Shown here one piece after another: positions 1 through 7,182 of a DNA stretch of 64,000 bases. The position numbers and the translations under genes are program-made. The stretch is from Flavobacterium profundi (lineage in GTDB: Bacteria; Bacteroidota; Bacteroidia; Flavobacteriales; Flavobacteriaceae). The stretch spans positions 62,001-126,000 of the forward strand of contig NZ_VDCZ01000005.1 of NCBI RefSeq assembly GCF_006491645.1, read 5' to 3'. Under the pieces are notes generated by a model. The model saw only the letters and a program-made list of their open reading frames with translations. It was not told the DNA's origin and did not search any database. Every line of letters begins with the position of its first letter. Position 1 is the stretch's first letter.

Positions 1-227
1 TAGATACACCACTTGGTAGACTTGACGAAGAACATAGAGATAATATCACCAAAAAATATTATCCAGCTCTTTCAGAGCAAGTTGTTTTATTTTCAACAAA
101 TAGCGAGATCACTCCTAAACGCTACAAAGATATTTCTGAAAATATCTCAAAATCCTATTTATTATTTAATGATGGAGCAAACACAACTTTAAAAAGCGGT
201 TACTTTAATACTACAAGCAATGATTAG
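1..227 (+). CDS. dndD: DndD, DNA phosphorothioation SMC-like ATPase, C-terminal end only
   Basis: This open frame (reading from base 3) runs in from outside the window and ends in TAG at 225-227. The 74 residues start DTPLGRLDEEHR and continue to QVVLFSTNSEI. That is the D-loop and last strand of an ABC/SMC-type ATPase, and the DTPLGRLD wording is characteristic of DndD. DndD is the ATPase partner in DNA phosphorothioate modification, where sulfur replaces a non-bridging backbone oxygen. The stop overlaps the start of the next gene by 8 bases, so the two are translationally coupled, as dndD and dndE usually are. The remaining dnd genes should lie to the left, outside the window. Confidence is high for an ABC-type ATPase end and good for DndD specifically. 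Confidence 0.8.
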   Translation, partial: DTPLGRLDEEHRDNITKKYYPALSEQVVLFSTNSEITPKRYKDISENISKSYLLFNDGANTTLKSGYFNTTSND

Positions 228-1797
228 ATTTAAAATAGATTCAGAAAGTACAGAATTATTAGACCGAATTACAAATATCTATAATTTTAAGAGAGATACT
301 ATCACTGGCAGAATTGCTCTTTCATTAAGCATTGAAAAAGGTCGTCTCTTTCACGAAAATGATAATAGTCTAGCTCAAAACGGAAGAGAATATACTCCAA
401 CAAGTAACATATTTGGTCGTTTAGTAAATGATGTTGATAATTTTACTCTTTATAAATCCATTTTCGATCAACATTATAATAAAGAATTGACAGAAAGTGA
501 GTTTATTAAACTTTATAAACTTCATTTAAAAGATGGTCTTGAAATTTGGAATAATAAATTAAACAATAGTGATATTACAAAAGGAGAGCACATTTCACTT
601 TTATTAAACCCAATCAAAAAAGGATTAACATTAAGATCAAAAACTGTAAAAACTGGTTTAAGTTCAAATAAAATCAAAGTAAAAGAATTTGAAGACCTTT
701 TAACATTCCAATTAGGAAAAACAGAAGAAGGTGAAACGATTGAAATTAGAATTAATGATTTAAGAGAGTTTGATAACAGAAATATTGCTATTGCTGGAAT
801 GGCAGGTTCAGGAAAAACACAATTAATGAAAGATATTTTATATCAAATTTCAAAAAACACTAATTATGATTTAAAGTTCATCTTCTTTGATTACAAAGGA
901 GAAGGTAATCCAGAGCAATTAAAGCCATTTTTAGATGCAACAAAATGTGAGTTTATTGATATTGTTAATGATGGTGGAATTGAATTTAATCCATTTTTAT
1001 CAATTAGTTTAGACGAAAGACAAAGACCTTTTAGTATTAAAGCTTTTGTTGACACAATAGCCACTTTTGTCCCTAGTGTTGGTGTTGCTCAAAAAAATAT
1101 TCTGACAAATGTTATAACCGACTTATTCGATAGCAAAAATGGTTCTTATCCAACAATAAATGAGTTATTTGAAAATTTAGAAGAGTATTACGAGGAAAAT
1201 AATAGAAAACCAGATACATTATTTGCAGGTATTCAAGATTTGACAACCAATATTTTCAATTGTAGTCCAAACAATACAGATATTTTAGATAAAAGCCTAT
1301 ATCTCAATCTTCCACCAGCTTTATCAGACACTTTGAGACAGTTAGTTGTGTTTTTGTTATTGAGATATTTCAATTCTTATTTTAGCTCAACCAATGATTG
1401 TGAACCACAAGACCATATTTTTCCATTACGCTATGTAATTGTAATTGATGAAGCTCATATATATTTAAAAAATAAAAATGCTAGAAAAGCACTAGAGGAA
1501 CTTTTGAGACTATTAAGATCAAAAGGTGTTATTATCGTTATGCTTTCACAAGGAGTTGAAGACTACAAAACAAAAGACTTTGATTTTGCTTCACAAGTAA
1601 AACTTCCTATTTGTTTAAATATTCAAAATAAGGACTATAAAGCCATTAGTAATTTTGTTGGTACACCAAGCAGTAAGTACAAATTAGAAACTGAAATCAA
1701 TAAGTTAGAATCGGGTAAAGGTCTAATAAATATTGGAGAACCGAAAATGATTGAATTAAGACAATGGTGGAAAACAAAAAAAGAAGAAAATATATAA
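220..1797 (+). CDS. dndE: DndE domain fused to HerA/FtsK-like P-loop ATPase
   Basis: This protein of 525 residues has two parts. Residues 1 to about 115 resemble DndE (DUF1832): a short helical domain with the ITGRIALSLSIEKGR signature at 28-42. DndE is normally a stand-alone protein of about 110 residues that binds nicked DNA. Residues about 170-520 form a HerA/FtsK/VirD4-like ATPase, with Walker A GMAGSGKT at 193-200 and Walker B VIVIDEAH with Asp410 and Glu411, followed by an arginine-containing sensor region. There is no signal peptide or membrane segment, so it should act on DNA in the cytoplasm. The ATG at 220 lies inside the end of dndD (8-base overlap). The DndE part makes the Dnd assignment safe. 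The role of the ATPase half (DNA translocation, or a link to restriction) is inference. Confidence 0.75.
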   Translation: MIRFKIDSESTELLDRITNIYNFKRDTITGRIALSLSIEKGRLFHENDNSLAQNGREYTPTSNIFGRLVNDVDNFTLYKSIFDQHYNKELTESEFIKLYKLHLKDGLEIWNNKLNNSDITKGEHISLLLNPIKKGLTLRSKTVKTGLSSNKIKVKEFEDLLTFQLGKTEEGETIEIRINDLREFDNRNIAIAGMAGSGKTQLMKDILYQISKNTNYDLKFIFFDYKGEGNPEQLKPFLDATKCEFIDIVNDGGIEFNPFLSISLDERQRPFSIKAFVDTIATFVPSVGVAQKNILTNVITDLFDSKNGSYPTINELFENLEEYYEENNRKPDTLFAGIQDLTTNIFNCSPNNTDILDKSLYLNLPPALSDTLRQLVVFLLLRYFNSYFSSTNDCEPQDHIFPLRYVIVIDEAHIYLKNKNARKALEELLRLLRSKGVIIVMLSQGVEDYKTKDFDFASQVKLPICLNIQNKDYKAISNFVGTPSSKYKLETEINKLESGKGLINIGEPKMIELRQWWKTKKEENI

Positions 1798-1854
1798 ACT
1801 AATAAGTATTACAAAACAATCTAATATTGAAAGTCAAGAGTTATAGAAAATAAC

Positions 1855-2535
1855 TTAACTCCAAAAATAAATGCGTAATACACATTGCAACTGTATGTAA
1901 CTTCTAGAAAAACAAATGGTTTTGCGTTACAATCGTTTTAAATGGGTTCGCATAGACAAATTATTTCTTTCAATTTGATTGGTACCAAAACGTGTTACTC
2001 TATGTATTACTTTATTTATTAAAGATTTATAATGTACTAACCCATCAGTGTAAATGGCTTTTGGTGCTGCAAGTAATAATGAATTAGTTACATATTGAAT
2101 GGTTCTTTTGGTTCTTCTACCTAAACTAAAACTCACCACTCGCTTTGTTTTCCTTTCCATAGCATATACTATCCATATGGGTTTGTCTTTTCGTTTTAAA
2201 TAACAACGCATTTCATCTACTTCATAGCTTTTATTTTTGAAGAAAATAGGATTCTGAATCTTTTTAGCAATAGTAATTATTCTTTTTAAAACTGTAGTCG
2301 TTGCAATTTGCAACACTCTTGCTATACTTCTTATTCCCAAACCTTCTTTTATAAATTGAATAATTCTAGCATTTGTATTTCCTTTATAAGCATTATAGCT
2401 ATAATAATCAATACATCTTTTGTTGCAACTTTTACAATAGAACTGTTGCTTCTTGTTTTTAGTAAAACCATTTTTAATTAAATTTTTAGTGTTACAATAA
2501 GGGCAAATACCCGTATCACTAATTCTAATACACAA
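1855..2535 (-). pseudogene. IS1-family transposase, cut by an in-frame stop near its C-terminus
   Basis: The frame reads from a TTG at 2535 to a TAA at 1927-1929, giving 202 residues. It has an N-terminal zinc ribbon (Cys11, Cys14, Cys34, Cys37), an InsA-like helix-turn-helix at about 50-85, and an InsB-like catalytic domain with Asp107, Asp164 and Glu189. After the stop the same frame continues for about 23 codons as RKTICFSRS and then LRIYFW. That is the expected C-terminal tail of an IS1 transposase, ending at a second stop at 1855-1857. The protein is therefore truncated by a single nonsense codon and the copy is probably dead, although the catalytic triad remains. I could not define terminal inverted repeats. 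The N-terminal start is uncertain because no ATG is available. Confidence 0.75.
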
Positions 2536-2540
2536 GGTTG

Positions 2541-2692
2541 TCTTTTTTTAGCATTTTCTTTGTTTTAAGAACTTTAAACATAAAAAAAGATGAATTATAT
2601 AGCTCATCTTTTTTACAATTACTTTTAATTTTATTGATTATCAATCAATTAAAAACTCATAAACCATCCATCACTAAATCTGATACATTACC
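2541..2692. repeat. Direct repeat, copy 1 (152 bp)
   Basis: This stretch runs from TCTTTTTTTAGC to GATACATTACC. It is nearly identical to 3267-3420 and in the same orientation, differing by a handful of substitutions and single-base indels. It contains a hairpin with an AAAAAAGATGA stem. Its right edge abuts the second codon of an XRE-type regulator frame, and its left edge lies 5 bases from the transposase start codon. It is non-coding by eye. Confidence 0.85.
2582..2614. terminator. Bidirectional terminator-like hairpin in repeat copy 1
   Basis: An A-run, GATGA stem, short AT loop, TCATC and T-run make a symmetric hairpin with a T-tract on both strands. Compared with the copy at 3309-3340 there are changes in the inner stem (one A-C mismatch and one G-U pair), so the stem is weaker here. 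Confidence 0.55.
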
Positions 2693-3019
2693 AGTTTTGG
2701 TAAACGTTTAACAGAGGTAAGAAAAAATAAAAATTTATCACAAGAAGATTTAGCTAAACACTTAGGAACAAAATCCCCAGTGATTGGACGATACGAACGT
2801 GAAGAGATGAAGCCCTCTATTGATACTGCTAATAAATTAGCCGAGTTCTTAGAAGTTTCTTTAGATTATTTAACAGGTAATACTGATACATTACTAGATA
2901 CTAATACTTTAAATCGTATCTTAGAAGTACAACAACTACCCGACGATGTAAAAGATAAACTTTTTTACTTTATTGATATGACTATTAGAGATTATAAAGC
3001 TAAACAAGCTTATAAATAA
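2693..3019 (+). pseudogene. XRE-family helix-turn-helix regulator lacking its start codon
   Basis: In the frame of the downstream stop (TAA 3017-3019) the sequence reads SFGKRLTEVRKNKNLSQEDL, then GTKSPVIGRYEREEMKPS and LEVSLDYLTGNTD. That is a complete Cro/C1 (HTH_3) domain of the S24/SinR-like kind with a short C-terminal helix pair. A natural protein would start M-S-x-FGKRL, but the codons before Ser belong to the direct repeat and give TGA-Tyr-Ile-Thr with no ATG, GTG or TTG. The first usable start is GTG 2780, which would delete helices 1-2 of the DNA-binding domain and leave 79 residues. I therefore read it as broken at its 5' end by a rearrangement whose edge is at 2692/2693. Rare ATT initiation at 2687 cannot be excluded. 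Confidence 0.65.
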
Positions 3020-3171
3020 TGTTTATTATTATCCCTCTTGTTGACCCTACAACAATTAAAATTCCTTCAGGCGATAAACCTACAGTGGTACTACTTGTGG
3101 CTCTTGCTGTCTTTGGTATTACTATTGTTGGTTTTAATTCTTATAAAAATTATCAAAAAGAAAAAGAGTAA
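3019..3171 (+). CDS. Small single-span membrane protein (50 aa), function unknown
   Basis: ATG 3019 overlaps the TAA of the regulator frame (TAATG), and the frame ends at TAA 3169-3171. The 50-residue product has a polar N-part, one hydrophobic segment at about residues 22-41 (VVLLVALAVFGITIVG) and a charged tail ending YQKEKE. This layout fits a small inner-membrane protein with a cytoplasmic C-terminus. A strong terminator follows 20 bases later, which supports a real transcription unit with the regulator. I do not recognise a family. Small membrane proteins beside XRE regulators are common in accessory DNA, but no function can be given. Confidence 0.5.
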   Translation: MFIIIPLVDPTTIKIPSGDKPTVVLLVALAVFGITIVGFNSYKNYQKEKE

Positions 3172-3190
3172 CGAACTCTTATAAAATAAC

Positions 3191-3220
3191 AAAACCACTC
3201 CTTTACAGAGTGGTTTTTGT
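3191..3220 (+). terminator. Rho-independent terminator
   Basis: AAAACCACTC, a short loop (CTTTACA) and GAGTGGTTTTTG form a perfect stem followed by a T-tract. It closes the regulator and small-membrane-protein unit. Near copies occur at 29905-29934 and 30250-30279. Confidence 0.8.
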
Positions 3221-3266
3221 TTTTAGCTACTTTGTGGCAGAAACACATTTCCGCTCTCTCTGGGGC

Positions 3267-3420
3267 TCTTTTTTAGCATTTTCTTTGTTTTAAGAACTTT
3301 AAACATAAAAAAAAGATGAACTATATAGTTCATCTTTTTTACAATTATTTTTTAATTTTTATTGATTATCAATTAATTAAAAACTCATAAACCATCCATC
3401 ACTAAATCTGATACATTACC
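3267..3420. repeat. Direct repeat, copy 2 (154 bp)
   Basis: This is the second copy of the 2541-2692 repeat, in the same orientation, ending GATACATTACC before unique sequence (CGCAGCTGGGG). The two copies bracket the broken XRE gene, the 50-residue membrane protein and its terminator, giving a 726-bp repeat-to-repeat period. Confidence 0.85.
3309..3340. terminator. Perfect palindromic bidirectional terminator in repeat copy 2
   Basis: These 32 bases are a perfect palindrome: A6, GATGAACTATATAGTTCATC, T6. Both strands have a T-tract. On the minus strand it lies downstream of the DUF1493 gene and so can end the RHS operon. Confidence 0.65.
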
Positions 3421-3459
3421 CGCAGCTGGGGTTTTTCATTGTATATAAACGATAGATAT

Positions 3460-3792
3460 TTATTTTAAATTATTTATCCATTTCTTATTTTCTAGAGCTA
3501 ATACTAAATCTTTTATTTTTATTTCCTTTACTTCATCTTCTTTTTTGCTACTAAAAATTCTTTTTATCAGATTAATAGGGCTTAAAAATCCTTTCTCTGG
3601 CTCTATGAATTTGTCTTCTTCAAAATCAGAAAAGTCAATATCAAAATCATTAAAAAATTTCTGCACAAACTCTAATTTATCATCGCCATAAAATCCTAAA
3701 TCAGATAGATTAGTATCCATCTGCAATCTTTTTTTGTCTTTTATGCCCCAAAAAATTTGGATAAATTGCTGAACTATTTCTAAATTTTCCAT
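3460..3792 (-). CDS. DUF1493-like small acidic protein, candidate immunity protein for the RHS toxin
   Basis: The 110-residue cytoplasmic protein has no signal peptide. The segment around residues 25-60, with DTNLSDLGFYGDDKLEFVQ and FFNDFDIDFSDFEEDKF, matches the DUF1493 pattern (an acyl-carrier-like fold with a DLG..GDD motif). Its ATG overlaps the stop of the upstream RHS gene by one base, so translation is coupled. A small acidic soluble protein encoded directly after the variable C-terminus of an RHS protein is the classic place of an immunity gene. That role is inferred from position; the DUF1493 match is from motif reading. A perfect palindromic terminator lies 120 bases downstream. Confidence 0.65.
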   Translation of the reverse strand: MENLEIVQQFIQIFWGIKDKKRLQMDTNLSDLGFYGDDKLEFVQKFFNDFDIDFSDFEEDKFIEPEKGFLSPINLIKRIFSSKKEDEVKEIKIKDLVLALENKKWINNLK

Positions 3793-6700
3793 TATTCTGT
3801 AAGTTTATTGTAAATAACTTGAGTATTATAAAAAGTCATAGAAACATCATATACAAGTATTGCCCAACCTATAGGACCTAAAGCTCTACCTAAAAATCTA
3901 CCTAACGTTTTTGTAAATGCAAGTTTTCCCGCTTTGTTAAAATGGGTAGGTAATCGCATTGGCATTTTTTGCGGTAAAAGTTTTGTACCAAATTTAGAAG
4001 CTAAAGATGTTCCTTTAGAAGCCCCTTTCATTTGGAACCGTTTAGAAAGATATCCTTGATTATCAATAACTGCTGCTAAAGATACTATATCTTTTATACC
4101 AAATTGTTCAGCTGCTTGATCCATTAGAATTGCCATGTAAAGTTCTGATTTAGTTTCATACATCTGTCCATTATATTCATATGGCGGACCTCCTGCTCCT
4201 TCCTCTTCAAATGTTTGACTAATTGAAGCTAGACTATAGAATTTATCTTCTTTAGAATTGATTTGTTCAAAAGGGTCTTGAAAACCAAAACTATCATTGT
4301 TCCCTTCTTGATTATTGTCTTCTGTTTTTTCACCACCATCATTTGTTGTTCTTTTATTCTTATACCTTTGATCATTTCCAGCATTATCAATAAAATCACC
4401 ATAACTAACTCTCATTCCATCAGGGTCAACAAAAAATATAGGATTATTTACTGCATAAGTATAAGGAGTGAACCTTCTATATTGTTCCGCCAAAGGGTCA
4501 ATATTCATCCATCTACCTAAAGCAGGGTCATAATTCCTTGCTCCATAGTCATACATGTTCAATCCCAGCTCTGTTTGCAGTTCTTTACCGTTGTATTTAT
4601 ACTGGTACGCATTAGTAGAAGGGTAAGTATTATGCTTTAATCCAAAAGGATAATATTCATTCTCATCTACTATTTCATCGATAGCTATACTGCCACTATT
4701 GTCCATATCGGAATAACTCAATCGTATATTTCCTAAATGATCTGTATAGTTAAACACATACTTGTAACTACTTCCCTCTTTTTTTACATAACCTTCAGTT
4801 TGTGGAAAGAATTGTAAAACACTGTTTTTATACTGAAAACCTCCTGCTAAATAAGTAGTAGTTGTTGTTACCGTATTTTCTGTCACTTTTTTAACTACTT
4901 TTTGTCCTGTAGCATTGTAAAGATATTCAATTTTATTGGTATCAAAAAGAATTTCTGTTGGTAAATTTAAATGGTTGTATATAATTTTGGTAATCCCTTT
5001 ATTATCATCTTTAATCATATTACCATTGTCATCATACAAATAATCATTACCATTAAAATCAGTTGAACCATCTCCATCATCATTAAATCCTTGTGGATTA
5101 GGTTCGTCATCAAATACTTTAACCAATTGGTTTTTATTTGTTGTATGGTAAGTATAAATTAAATCATCAATAGGATTTGGAAGACCTCCAATCATTCCAC
5201 CATTTCTTTGCAGTGTTACAATATTACCGTTCTTATCATAAGTCACATTTTCATCGTAAGCACCTTCATTATTTGTTACCAAATCTGGTGTTAAATATTT
5301 AGCTTCGGCTAACCTATTCAAATCATCATAGGTATAATTGTATTTTTTTAGTGCTCCAAATTTAGTTTTCCAATACGTACCCGAAATATTACCATTATAA
5401 AGCGCTTCTGATTGAGAATCATGTGTTCCTAAAGACTGATAATCATTGTAATTGATTCTAAAAGCAAACAAGTCGCTTCCAGTGCCAACGGTAGTTACAT
5501 CATTTATTCCTTTTAACCAACCACGAATGTTATAAGTATAATCTACTGTTTGTAAACCAGTAATTCCAGTGCCACCAACATTCTTACTCGTTAATTGTCC
5601 AAGTTCATCATAGGTGTTTTTAGCAATTAACTGCGCACTACCTCCATTAATTTGTTGGGTATGCAATTCCAAACGATCTTGAGCGGTATAAGTGAAATTA
5701 TCTCTTACCGTAAGTGCTGTAGCATTGGTATCATACTTGTGCGTTGTTATAGTATATTCCGTTTTTCCAGCCCAATCCAGTTTGCTATCCACTTGTGTAT
5801 AACCACCTAAATGATTGCTTGTATACGTACGTACAGGTCTGTAGTATTCATCGTATAAAGTGTAGCTAGTTTCTCCAGCATTAGGGTTATTCACATCCAA
5901 TACTTTTATCCAAGAACCTGTTGGCAAGCCTTTTACATTGGCAGCCAAGTTTTGTCCTTCCACTTGTGCAGGTGGTGGAGGTGCATCTGGAAAAGAATAC
6001 GTATCATAATAATTTTTAGTCAAAATATCATTGGCACTTAATGTAAAAGGATTGCTTCCAGAAGTTACATTGTTTTGAAAACTCGCTCTATCAGTAGCTG
6101 AAACCGATAATTGTTTCCAACCTGTTTGTGTAACTCTACCCAATACATCGTATTCCGTAATTAGCCAACCTTTATCGTTTTCACTAACTGCTCCATAAAT
6201 TCTATATGCTGGACCCGTTGCTACAGGTCTATCTAATTTGTCATACACAATATATTCCCATTGTTTGCCAGGCAGCCTCTTTTCTACCAAACGGTTACGA
6301 GAATCGTATTTGTATTGGTATCCCAAATTATCTAAAGTGCTTTGGTCACTAGCTCCTTCCGCTAAAGGAGGTATTACAAAGGTTAAATTCCCACGAACAT
6401 CATACACATAATAGGTATCATGTTTTGCTTCGGCTTCAACTAAAAGTCCATTCTCATATATTTTTGCAAACGTTCTTTTTAAAACCACTTGACCTGTTTT
6501 ATTTTTAAACTCTTCTGTAGTATTATTTTTACCAGAAGTCCAGTTCTCATCTTTGGTAATCGTTTTGTATAACGTATTGGCAGGATAATGAGGTTGCGGA
6601 CTACTAATTACGGGTGTGAAACTTCCAGAAGAAGCATTCCAAGTTGATGTCACTTTAAAAAGTTTTACTTCATCGTCATCCGTATTAGTTTGATAATCAA

Positions 6701-7178
6701 ATTTAATTTCTTTACCGCTGTTCATCGTCCAATCTCCAGGAGCTGCTTGTCTTAATACTCGGTTTAATGGGGAAGATTCTAGTTCCTTTTCACTGTATGG
6801 AAACATAGTTCCTCCATTATACGAACTGTAAAAAGAGTTTAGTTCAGACCCAACAGTTGCTGGATCAACAAATTCAATATTTTGATTGTTATATTTAAAA
6901 GGCAAATAGTCTTTAATTTGACGACCAAATGCATCGTATTCAATATGGGTAATAATATCGTTTCCAGAACTAGACTGTTTATGAGCAATTTGTTGAATCG
7001 GACGACCTAAACCATCAAAATAGCTTACTTGCACTGCTGCATCCGCAGGATTGTTTACATCTACTGTTACTTGAGTAGAAGCTTTTTTATAGGTTGTTGT
7101 TTTTATGTAATTCTGATCTTGACTTTGTGCTAAAGCAAGAAAAGGAATAAGCGTTAAAATATATAGTATTTTCTTCAT
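3792..7178 (-). CDS. Secreted RHS-repeat protein with C-terminal toxin-like tip
   Basis: I start it at ATG 7178, which gives the signal peptide MKKILYILTLIPFLALAQ; the longer frame to 7211 would run into the upstream gene. The mature N-part resembles DUF6443 (YFDGLGRPIQQIAHKQSS, YDAFGRQIKDYLPF) and is followed by many YD repeats. The RHS-associated core is near the end (YYPFG, YNGKELQTELGLNMYDYGAR, DPALGRWMNIDPLAE, NNPIFFVDPDGM). About 195 residues follow that core and do not resemble YD repeats: a Gly/Asn/Glu-rich linker, then an Ala/Gly-rich helical end with a hydrophobic stretch (LGPIGWAILVYDVSM). This tip is the usual place of the toxic domain, and the hydrophobic end could mean membrane activity. 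It is the third gene of a four-gene operon and is coupled to the DUF1493 gene. Confidence 0.85.
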   Translation of the reverse strand: MKKILYILTLIPFLALAQSQDQNYIKTTTYKKASTQVTVDVNNPADAAVQVSYFDGLGRPIQQIAHKQSSSGNDIITHIEYDAFGRQIKDYLPFKYNNQNIEFVDPATVGSELNSFYSSYNGGTMFPYSEKELESSPLNRVLRQAAPGDWTMNSGKEIKFDYQTNTDDDEVKLFKVTSTWNASSGSFTPVISSPQPHYPANTLYKTITKDENWTSGKNNTTEEFKNKTGQVVLKRTFAKIYENGLLVEAEAKHDTYYVYDVRGNLTFVIPPLAEGASDQSTLDNLGYQYKYDSRNRLVEKRLPGKQWEYIVYDKLDRPVATGPAYRIYGAVSENDKGWLITEYDVLGRVTQTGWKQLSVSATDRASFQNNVTSGSNPFTLSANDILTKNYYDTYSFPDAPPPPAQVEGQNLAANVKGLPTGSWIKVLDVNNPNAGETSYTLYDEYYRPVRTYTSNHLGGYTQVDSKLDWAGKTEYTITTHKYDTNATALTVRDNFTYTAQDRLELHTQQINGGSAQLIAKNTYDELGQLTSKNVGGTGITGLQTVDYTYNIRGWLKGINDVTTVGTGSDLFAFRINYNDYQSLGTHDSQSEALYNGNISGTYWKTKFGALKKYNYTYDDLNRLAEAKYLTPDLVTNNEGAYDENVTYDKNGNIVTLQRNGGMIGGLPNPIDDLIYTYHTTNKNQLVKVFDDEPNPQGFNDDGDGSTDFNGNDYLYDDNGNMIKDDNKGITKIIYNHLNLPTEILFDTNKIEYLYNATGQKVVKKVTENTVTTTTTYLAGGFQYKNSVLQFFPQTEGYVKKEGSSYKYVFNYTDHLGNIRLSYSDMDNSGSIAIDEIVDENEYYPFGLKHNTYPSTNAYQYKYNGKELQTELGLNMYDYGARNYDPALGRWMNIDPLAEQYRRFTPYTYAVNNPIFFVDPDGMRVSYGDFIDNAGNDQRYKNKRTTNDGGEKTEDNNQEGNNDSFGFQDPFEQINSKEDKFYSLASISQTFEEEGAGGPPYEYNGQMYETKSELYMAILMDQAAEQFGIKDIVSLAAVIDNQGYLSKRFQMKGASKGTSLASKFGTKLLPQKMPMRLPTHFNKAGKLAFTKTLGRFLGRALGPIGWAILVYDVSMTFYNTQVIYNKLTE

Positions 7179-7182
7179 TGCC

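Noticed and set aside
2541..3420. Complete insertion sequence with the two 150-bp repeats as its ends
   Set aside because: No transposase lies between the repeats, they are direct and not inverted, and no target duplication is visible. The IS1 relative lies outside them.
4263..4520. Plus-strand open frame inside the RHS toxin gene
   Set aside because: It is antisense to a well-supported RHS core and low-complexity in composition (Ile/Phe-rich); a shadow of the AT-rich template.
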